Below, piece after piece: positions 1 to 5,440 of a stretch of DNA of 7,941 bases; the stretch's first letter is position 1; each line of letters opens with the position of its first letter. Origin of the DNA: Clostridium sp. UBA5530 (GTDB lineage Bacteria > Bacillota > Clostridia > Clostridiales > Clostridiaceae); NCBI GenBank assembly GCA_002423705.1, contig DINW01000069.1:105863-113803 (forward strand), given 5' to 3'. The translations under genes and the position numbers were made by a program. The notes under the pieces were generated by a model that saw nothing but the letters and a program-made list of their open reading frames with translations, did not search any database and had not been told where the DNA came from.

Positions 1-2563
1 AGCTCACCGTCCAATGCCTTGGTGCCCTCGCTGTGGAACCTCTCTATCAGAACATGAAATGACGGGCTCTCATAAAGATATAACCCATACAGCTCTCTTT
101 GCAAAGCTTCCAATTATAGATAGAGACTTCGATATACTTGTTTGGACAACAACACCTTGGACTTTATCTGCTAATACAGCTTTGGCTGTAAATCCTGATC
201 TTCAGTATGCTTTAGTTCAATGTGGAGAAGACCCTAGACCTATTGTTCTGGCTAAAAGTGCTCTTTCACAGCTTTCAGGCTCTAAAAAGGTACTACAACT
301 CCTAAAAGGCAGTGATTTAGTTGGTTTGTCCTACGAAACCTTCTTTCCCTTCCTCCCAATTCAAAAGGATTTAAAGCATAAAATAGTTCCTTGGAATCAA
401 GTGGAGGCTAATGAAGGTAGTGGAGTTGTTCATATAGCTCCAGGATGTGGTGCTGAAGACTTTGAATTAGGAAAATTTGAAGGTCTTTCTGAAATATGCC
501 CTATAGATGAAGATGGACATTTTAAGGATAACTATGGTTTTCTCAGCGGCAAGTCAGCCACTGAAGCAGCTCCTTTAATATTTGAAGCTTTAAAAAATCA
601 AGGAAAATTGTATAAAACCCATGAATATACTCATAGCTATCCTATCTGCTGGAGGTGTAAAACAGAGGTTCTCTTTCGCCTTGTTGAATCCTGGACAATA
701 AAAACCGAAGAAATAAAACCTAAACTTTTAGAAGCTTCCCATAGTGTAAAGTGGGAACCTTCCTGCGCTGGAAAACGAATGGAGGATTGGCTTACCAATA
801 TGGGGGATTGGAATATCTCTAGGAAGCGTTTTTATGGATTGCCTCTTCCATTTTATAAATGTAAAAAGTGTGGTCACCTAACCGTAATTGGTTCAAAAGA
901 GGAACTCCATGACCTAGGTGGAAAAGGTGCTGACTCCCTTCCACATTTACATCGACCATGGATTGATAAGGTAAAAATTAAATGTCCTGTTTGTGGTGAA
1001 ATGGTGGAGAGAATCCCTGAAGTTGGAGATGTATGGCTAGATGCCGGAATAACTCCCTTTTCTACTCTTGGTTATTTCAAGGACAGGATTTCCTGGGAAA
1101 AACAATTTCCTCTAGAGCTCGTTTTAGAGATGAATGAACAGATTCGTTTATGGTTTTATTCCCTTCTATTTATGAGTGTTACGCTGACAGGTAAACCACC
1201 CTATGAAAGGGTCATAACCCATGGAAGCGTTGTGCAGGAGAATGGTGCTCGATTTCATAAGTCTGGGTATATGATTAAATTTGATGAGGCTAGTGAAAAA
1301 ATAGGTGCTGATACTATCCGCTATATGTATGCAGGAGCTAATATATCCTCTGACCTTCGTTTTGGTTATAATTTAGGGGATGAAGCTCGGAGAAAGCTCC
1401 TTGGTTTTTGGAACATTTACACCTTTTTTATGACCTATGGAGATATAGATAACCCATTAATCACAAAAGAATCTTCCAATAATCCTTTGGATATATGGCT
1501 TATAAATAGAATCAATGATTTCAATGAAAAGGCCAGAAATGCCTATGAAGCCTATGACACTTCTAAAGTCATAAATGAATTTGAAGTCTGCATAGATGAT
1601 GTATCTAATTGGTATGTAAGAACTAATCGCAGACGTTTTTGGAAGGACTACCTTGATAGTGATAAACAATGGGCCTATAATTCTCTTTATTTTGCGGTAA
1701 AAACCATATGTCAGGTTATGGCTCCAATAACTCCCTTTATGACGGAAAAAATATGGCAGACTATGATAAAGAGATTTGGTGAAGGAGAGGAATCTGTCCA
1801 TCTTTCAACTTTCCCTATACCTGGAAGGGTTCATGTGTCACTTCTATCCCACATGGAATCTGTACGTAATGTAATTGCAGGAGCTATGAAATTGCGTAAT
1901 GAGAATCAGCTTAAGGTTAAACAGCCATTATCATATTTATATCTGCCAAAAGGAATGGAATCTCTGGTTGAAAAATATGAAGATGTAGTAAAGGAGGAAT
2001 TAAACGTAAAATCCCTGGTTTTTCTTGATGATTTTAAAACCCTAAGTGATGAATTCTTAAGCTTAAATTTTAAGACTGCTGGTAATGTATTAAAGGAAAA
2101 TTTGACTAAGGTTAAATCTATTATGGAGTCCCTTTCTTTAGATGAAACACAAAAATACATTTCTCAGTTAAAATGTGATGATTATATTTACATTGGTGGA
2201 TTTAAGCTTACCTCTAATCTTATACAGATTTCATCAAAGGCTAAATCTTGGGTGAAGATTCTTAAAGCTCCAGTTAATCTGGCCATAAATATTGAAATTA
2301 CCCCTGAGTTAAAAGCCGAAGGATATTATCGTGAGCTTTTAAGAAATTGTCAAGTTTTAAGGAAAGAAGCAGGTTTTGATGTAGCTGACAAAGCAAATAT
2401 ATGTTTTAAAACAGAGGATGAATACCTTGCTTCAATCATCAATAAATTCAAAGAGTCTATAGAAAAAGAAACCTTATCCACAATATCTCAATTAAATGAT
2501 TACTGCAAAATAAAGACAATAACAATGGATGGCAATGAAGTTTCCATATTAATAAATAAATAA
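1..2563 (+). CDS. ileS: Isoleucyl-tRNA synthetase-like class I tRNA ligase (5'-truncated by window edge)
   Basis: Class I aminoacyl-tRNA synthetase, expected to charge tRNA-Ile in the cytoplasm. The frame is open from base 2 (A-H-R-P before the Met at 14), so that Met is internal. The 853 codons present lack roughly 180-190 N-terminal residues, including HIGH, compared with the ~1,040-residue clostridial/eukaryote-like type. Visible in order: CP1 editing domain with TTTPW (146-160) and HIAPGCGAED (431-460), keeping the His and Asp that match E. coli IleRS H333 and D342; CWRC near 649; a CxxC...CxxC pair around 860-1000; WLDAG (1034-1048) for the usual WFDSG; EQIRLWFY for DQTRGWFY; RFHKS (1250-1264) for KMSKS; an anticodon-binding domain with NWYVRTNRRRFW; and a C-terminal DUF5915-like region with RKEAGFDVAD. 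The motif changes suggest the divergent subgroup often annotated only as 'class I tRNA ligase'. The family call is firm; the ileS symbol is less certain, since a canonical ileS may exist elsewhere in the genome. Confidence 0.9.
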   Translation, partial: AHRPMPWCPRCGTSLSEHEMTGSHKDITHTALFAKLPIIDRDFDILVWTTTPWTLSANTALAVNPDLQYALVQCGEDPRPIVLAKSALSQLSGSKKVLQLLKGSDLVGLSYETFFPFLPIQKDLKHKIVPWNQVEANEGSGVVHIAPGCGAEDFELGKFEGLSEICPIDEDGHFKDNYGFLSGKSATEAAPLIFEALKNQGKLYKTHEYTHSYPICWRCKTEVLFRLVESWTIKTEEIKPKLLEASHSVKWEPSCAGKRMEDWLTNMGDWNISRKRFYGLPLPFYKCKKCGHLTVIGSKEELHDLGGKGADSLPHLHRPWIDKVKIKCPVCGEMVERIPEVGDVWLDAGITPFSTLGYFKDRISWEKQFPLELVLEMNEQIRLWFYSLLFMSVTLTGKPPYERVITHGSVVQENGARFHKSGYMIKFDEASEKIGADTIRYMYAGANISSDLRFGYNLGDEARRKLLGFWNIYTFFMTYGDIDNPLITKESSNNPLDIWLINRINDFNEKARNAYEAYDTSKVINEFEVCIDDVSNWYVRTNRRRFWKDYLDSDKQWAYNSLYFAVKTICQVMAPITPFMTEKIWQTMIKRFGEGEESVHLSTFPIPGRVHVSLLSHMESVRNVIAGAMKLRNENQLKVKQPLSYLYLPKGMESLVEKYEDVVKEELNVKSLVFLDDFKTLSDEFLSLNFKTAGNVLKENLTKVKSIMESLSLDETQKYISQLKCDDYIYIGGFKLTSNLIQISSKAKSWVKILKAPVNLAINIEITPELKAEGYYRELLRNCQVLRKEAGFDVADKANICFKTEDEYLASIINKFKESIEKETLSTISQLNDYCKIKTITMDGNEVSILINK

Positions 2564-2567
2564 CCTT

Positions 2568-2607
2568 AAAAAGAAAAGTTTCGCTGCTCGGAGACTTTTC
2601 TTTTTTT
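2568..2607 (+). terminator. Intrinsic terminator after the tRNA ligase gene
   Basis: AAAGAAAAGT (2570-2579) pairs perfectly with ACTTTTCTTT (2594-2603). Inner pairs 2580-2582 with 2591-2593 (one G:U) extend the stem to about 13 bp around an 8-nt loop. A T-rich run (2600-2607) overlaps and follows the right arm. It begins 5 bases after the stop codon, so it separates the ligase gene from the two-component operon. Confidence 0.85.
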
Positions 2608-2652
2608 ATTTCATATGCACTGCTGTGTCTATTTTATTTTTATACTAAGGTA

Positions 2653-2661
2653 TGCTAAAAT
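2653..2661 (+). promoter_or_regulatory. Candidate extended -10 promoter element for the two-component operon
   Basis: TG-C-TAAAAT is an extended -10 match with 5 of 6 bases to TATAAT. The expected -35 position (around 2633-2638) is only T-rich, with no good TTGACA match. It lies after the upstream terminator and ~130 bp before the regulator start, so a promoter is needed in this interval. Competing weak candidates are TATACT at 2641-2646 and TATTAT at 2675-2680. The exact site is a guess. Confidence 0.3.
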
Positions 2662-2678
2662 TTGTTTAATAGGTTATT

Positions 2679-2717
2679 ATGAACTTATGTATGGCCGTAG
2701 CTGTCATTATGTCCTGA
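2679..2717 (+). other. Possible 12-codon leader ORF upstream of the response regulator
   Basis: ATG at 2679 opens a short frame encoding MNLCMAVAVIMS and ending in TGA at 2715-2717, inside the left side of the 2706-2755 dyad. The ribosome-binding sequence is poor (AGG at 2671-2673, 5 bases from the ATG). I recognise no known leader peptide. The position would suit translation-coupled control of the downstream hairpin, but a 12-codon frame is easily found by chance. Confidence 0.2.
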
Positions 2718-2755
2718 CTGTGAGGGTGTGTAGTGTTACAGCAGGTGGACATAAT
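2706..2755 (+). promoter_or_regulatory. Long imperfect dyad / leader hairpin before the response regulator
   Basis: ATTATGTCC (2706-2714) and GGACATAAT (2747-2755) are perfect 9-bp inverted repeats. Inside them CTGTGA (2718-2723) faces TTACAG (2736-2741), with one G:U in RNA. In an alternative register CCTG (2713-2716) pairs with CAGG (2742-2745). This gives a near-continuous 7+4+6 bp stem with a one-base bulge on the left, a three-base bulge on the right and a 12-nt loop. No U-run follows directly, so it is not a standard terminator. It could be an operator dyad or an mRNA leader structure. The dyad is seen directly; its role is inferred. Confidence 0.5.
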
Positions 2756-2789
2756 ATTAAATTAGATTTTTAAAGGATGGAACTGGATT

Positions 2790-3464
2790 ATGAAAACCAT
2801 ATTGTTGATAGAAGATGATAAAAATTTAAATAGAGGCATAAGTCTTAAACTAGAAAAGGAAGGTTACAGGGTTTATTCCGCTTTTGGTATTGAAGAAGCT
2901 AAGGAGTATTTTTATGGCAAAGCCATAGATTTAATCATCAGTGACATAACTCTAGAGGACGGTAATGGAATGGGTTTTTGCGCAGATATAAGGAAAAGAA
3001 GCAATGTGTATATTATCTTTCTCACTGCATTAAATCAGGAAATTGACATGGTTAACGGTTATGATTTAGGTGCTGATGATTATATTACAAAGCCTTTTAG
3101 TTTAATGCTTTTAATATCCAAGGTTAATGCTCTTATGCGAAGAATCAGTGATTCTAACATGTTAACCCTTGTTTCTTCCGATATTTCAGTATCTCTTCAA
3201 GAAATGAAGGCTTATAAAAAGGAGGAACCCCTACAACTTAGCAAAAAAGAGCTGCAGCTTTTAATCTTACTTATGGAACATGGAGGCCAGATATTATCCA
3301 AAGAACAGATACTAGAACATATTTGGGACTGTGATGGTCAGTTTATAGATGATAATACTGTGTCTGTAAACATTAGCAGGCTAAAAAGCAAACTAGGAAA
3401 TGGTTATATTGAAAATGTGAGAGGAATGGGATATATATGGGTAAAAGAAAGCATAAAGGAGTAG
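2790..3464 (+). CDS. OmpR-family response regulator
   Basis: Cytoplasmic two-component transcription factor of 224 residues, the usual length for the OmpR/PhoB class. The receiver domain (about 1-118) has the acidic pocket E8-D9-D10, phosphoacceptor D52 (IISDI), switch residue T79 (FLTAL) and K101 (TKPF). A winged-helix DNA-binding domain follows (about 125-220), with DNTVSVNISRLKSKL as the recognition-helix region and RGMGYIW as the wing. The ATG at 2790 is preceded by AAAGGATGG (2772-2780) at good spacing. The C-terminus overlaps the kinase gene by 28 bp, so the two are co-transcribed and probably translationally coupled. The C-terminal domain resembles regulators of the BceR/VanR type that control neighbouring transporters. 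The likely target is the downstream ABC transporter promoter, and possibly its own. The family assignment is firm; the signal and regulon are inferred. Confidence 0.95.
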   Translation: MKTILLIEDDKNLNRGISLKLEKEGYRVYSAFGIEEAKEYFYGKAIDLIISDITLEDGNGMGFCADIRKRSNVYIIFLTALNQEIDMVNGYDLGADDYITKPFSLMLLISKVNALMRRISDSNMLTLVSSDISVSLQEMKAYKKEEPLQLSKKELQLLILLMEHGGQILSKEQILEHIWDCDGQFIDDNTVSVNISRLKSKLGNGYIENVRGMGYIWVKESIKE

Positions 3465-4669
3465 TTCTCATAATAGGACTGCTCTTTATAATGATTGTAG
3501 TAAATATTTTAGTTTTTCATAGACTCTCTGAAGCTATAGCAATGAAGGAACAAGGAGCCCCAGGTAACCTTTTACTAGAGCACCCAGACATGGAGTTAGA
3601 GCTTATAAAAGTTTTTCAAAAAGATCAATGGGAGAAAAGTCATAGTGAAGTATTGCAAGGTAAAGCTCTAGAATCAAAATACGGCTATGAATCTTCTAAA
3701 AGGCAAAGCAATAAAATCATAGGTTCCTTTAAAGGTTATATTTTATGGACAATTGTACTATTGGGATTTTTCATAATTTTAATTTATATTTATGATGAGA
3801 AAAGGAAAAATAAATCTTATGAAAAGGAGCTTAGAAACATCTCCTCCCTCCTTGATGCTTATTTGCACAATAACTTTCAAGTACCTGTGGAAGATGATGA
3901 AGGCAATACTCTATATAGTTCCGTAAAATATCAGTTAAGGGATCTGGGTCAGCATTTAGCTTTATTGAATGAAAAAATGCTTACAGAAGAAAAAGAAACT
4001 AAAGCATTGGTTACAGATATTTCTCACCAATTGAAAACTCCCCTAGCCTCTTTAAAAATGAGTTATGAAATCGCATCAACAGACACTTTCAGCCAAGAAG
4101 AGAGAAATAGTTTTTTCATCCAAGGACATGAAGAGATTAAAAAACTGGAATCTCTTTTAGAAGCATTAATCAATGTTTCTAGATTAGAAACCAACATGAT
4201 TCAGATTAAGACTGTAGCCTCCAGCCTTAAAGGTACCCTCATAAAGTCTGTAAATAGCATTTATATGAAAGCCTTTCATAAAGAAATAGAAATTGCAATG
4301 GATGAATTTCAAGATATAAATATTCTTCATGATCCTAAATGGACTCAAGAGGCTTTTGTCAATGTCCTTGACAATGCCATTAAATATTCACCATGCCATA
4401 GTAAAATTGAAATACATGTTTCCATTATGATTTCTTATGCATTAATTGAAATTGAAGATGAAGGTATAGGTATATCCCCTAAAGAATACCCAAACATATT
4501 TAAGAGATTCTATCGTGGGCATTCAAAGACTGTGGAAAATACTGAAGGTTCTGGTGTTGGTCTTTATCTAGCAAGAACAATATTAGAAGAACAAGGTGGA
4601 AGTATTAGAGTTAAGCCAGGTTTTAAAAAAGGCAGCATATTTCAAATATCTCTACCTATATCTTCTTAA
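3437..4669 (+). CDS. Membrane sensor histidine kinase
   Basis: Inner-membrane histidine kinase of 410 residues that should phosphorylate the preceding regulator. It has a short basic N-terminus, TM1 (about 8-27), an extracytoplasmic segment (about 28-100, polar and charged, no recognised fold), TM2 (about 101-119), and a charged linker/coiled coil up to the DHp domain. The H-box is DISHQLKTPL with phosphoacceptor H197. The catalytic domain has the N-box NVLDNAIKYS (309-318), G1 DEGIG (341-345), F-box FKRF (355-358) and G2 GSGVG (371-375); all ATP-binding boxes are intact. The start overlaps the regulator's 3' end; GAGG at 3421-3424 is a distant Shine-Dalgarno, and the next in-frame ATG (about 3491) would delete most of TM1, so 3437 is preferred. 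The ~72-residue outer loop is longer than that of BceS-type 'intramembrane' kinases, so direct ligand sensing is possible. Confidence 0.94.
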   Translation: MGKRKHKGVVLIIGLLFIMIVVNILVFHRLSEAIAMKEQGAPGNLLLEHPDMELELIKVFQKDQWEKSHSEVLQGKALESKYGYESSKRQSNKIIGSFKGYILWTIVLLGFFIILIYIYDEKRKNKSYEKELRNISSLLDAYLHNNFQVPVEDDEGNTLYSSVKYQLRDLGQHLALLNEKMLTEEKETKALVTDISHQLKTPLASLKMSYEIASTDTFSQEERNSFFIQGHEEIKKLESLLEALINVSRLETNMIQIKTVASSLKGTLIKSVNSIYMKAFHKEIEIAMDEFQDINILHDPKWTQEAFVNVLDNAIKYSPCHSKIEIHVSIMISYALIEIEDEGIGISPKEYPNIFKRFYRGHSKTVENTEGSGVGLYLARTILEEQGGSIRVKPGFKKGSIFQISLPISS

Positions 4670-4677
4670 TTTCTATT

Positions 4678-4729
4678 CTTACAAAACTGTTATCCTTATT
4701 GAAAGCTTCATGTAAGGCTTCACTGTTAA
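4678..4729 (+). promoter_or_regulatory. Candidate operator repeats ahead of the ABC transporter genes
   Basis: Two tandem imperfect copies occur: GCTTCATGTAA (4705-4715) and GCTTCACTGTTAA (4717-4729), with a 12-13 bp period. CTTACA (4678-4683) is an exact inverted match to TGTAAG (4711-4716), and ACTGTTA occurs twice (4686-4692 and 4722-4728). Direct repeats spaced by about one helical turn are the usual OmpR-family binding layout. A TTGAAA (4699-4704) could serve as a -35, but no good -10 sits at 17 bp, as in some activator-dependent promoters. The repeats are visible; binding by the neighbouring regulator is inferred. Confidence 0.4.
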
Positions 4730-4768
4730 ACTAAAACCATAGAAGTTAATGAAAAGAGGTATACTTAT

Positions 4769-5440
4769 ATGAAAACTATATTGGAGACCAAGGATTTAGT
4801 TAAGCACTATGGTTCTGGAGAAAATTTGGTAAAGGCCATAGATCACACAGATATTCAGGTGCAGCAAGGAGAGTTTGTAGCCATAGTAGGCCGTTCAGGT
4901 TCCGGGAAAAGCACACTTCTTCATATGCTGGGAGGACTAGATAGACCTGATTCTGGTAAAGTCATAATAGATGATAAAGACATATTTCAGTTAAAGGATG
5001 AGCAGTTAGCTGTATTTAGGCGCAGAAAGATAGGTTTTATATTCCAAAGCTATAACCTTATTCCTTCTCTAAATGTGTGGGAGAATATAGTCCTTCCCAT
5101 AGGCTTGGATAATAAAAAGGTCAATGAAGACTTTGTGATGGATTTAATTAAAACCATAGGAATGGAAAAAAAGTTAAATTCCCTTCCAAATACCCTATCT
5201 GGAGGACAGCAACAAAGAGTAGCTATAGCCCGTGCCCTTGCTTCAAAGCCAGCCATTATCTTAGCAGATGAACCTACGGGAAACCTAGATTCTAAAACAG
5301 AAATGGAGGTTATAACCATTCTAAAAACCTGTGTATCTAAGTATGGTGAAACCTTAGTGATGATAACTCATGATGAGACCATAGCGCAAATGGCAGACCG
5401 CATTGTGGTAATTGAAGATGGCAAGGTGGTGACACCATGA
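4769..5440 (+). CDS. ABC transporter ATP-binding protein (MacB/LolD/BceA-like)
   Basis: Cytoplasmic ATPase subunit of 223 residues, typical of the MacB/LolD/FtsE group. Motifs are complete: Walker A GRSGSGKST (41-49), Q-loop Q93 in IFQSYNL, signature LSGGQ (143-147), Walker B IILADE with catalytic E168, D-loop NLD (172-174), and switch histidine H201. The ATG at 4769 follows AGAGG (4755-4759) at 9-nt spacing. The final TGA overlaps the permease ATG (ATGA at 5437-5440), which points to translational coupling and a stable pair. The protein should dimerise and bind the coupling regions of the permease to drive conformational cycles rather than classical substrate import. A 99-bp gap from the kinase gene may hold its own promoter, although I saw no terminator there, so read-through from the upstream operon is possible. 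Confidence 0.95.
   Translation: MKTILETKDLVKHYGSGENLVKAIDHTDIQVQQGEFVAIVGRSGSGKSTLLHMLGGLDRPDSGKVIIDDKDIFQLKDEQLAVFRRRKIGFIFQSYNLIPSLNVWENIVLPIGLDNKKVNEDFVMDLIKTIGMEKKLNSLPNTLSGGQQQRVAIARALASKPAIILADEPTGNLDSKTEMEVITILKTCVSKYGETLVMITHDETIAQMADRIVVIEDGKVVTP

Noticed and set aside
14..16. ATG at 14 as the true start of the tRNA ligase
   Set aside because: The frame is open upstream to base 2, and this Met lies inside the conserved PMPWCPRCG segment that follows the HIGH-containing N-terminal region in IleRS proteins.
1457..1801. Minus-strand open frame of 114 codons within the tRNA ligase gene
   Set aside because: It lies wholly opposite a strongly conserved synthetase region, has no ribosome-binding context and no recognisable domain; it is an antisense shadow. 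The same applies to the minus-strand frames at 1906-2160, 5050-5319, 5337-5633, 5654-5845 and 6348-6569.
2718..2745. T-box-like sequence (AGGGTG at 2723-2728), which would fit an amino-acid-responsive leader
   Set aside because: The match to the conserved T-box sequence stops after a few bases. There is no Stem I, specifier loop or terminator/antiterminator pair, and the downstream gene is not an amino acid or synthetase gene.
2706..2755. Reading the leader hairpin as an intrinsic terminator/attenuator
   Set aside because: No run of T directly follows the right arm; the nearest T-run (2767-2771) is more than 10 bases further on.
3437..3464. The 28-bp overlap of regulator and kinase genes as a sign of a frameshift or sequencing error
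   Set aside because: Both proteins are full length with complete C- and N-terminal elements. Overlaps of this size are common between co-translated regulator/kinase pairs.
4760..4765. TATACT as a -10 element for the transporter operon
   Set aside because: It sits 3 bases before the ATG at 4769 and just after the ribosome-binding site, so it would produce a transcript lacking that site.
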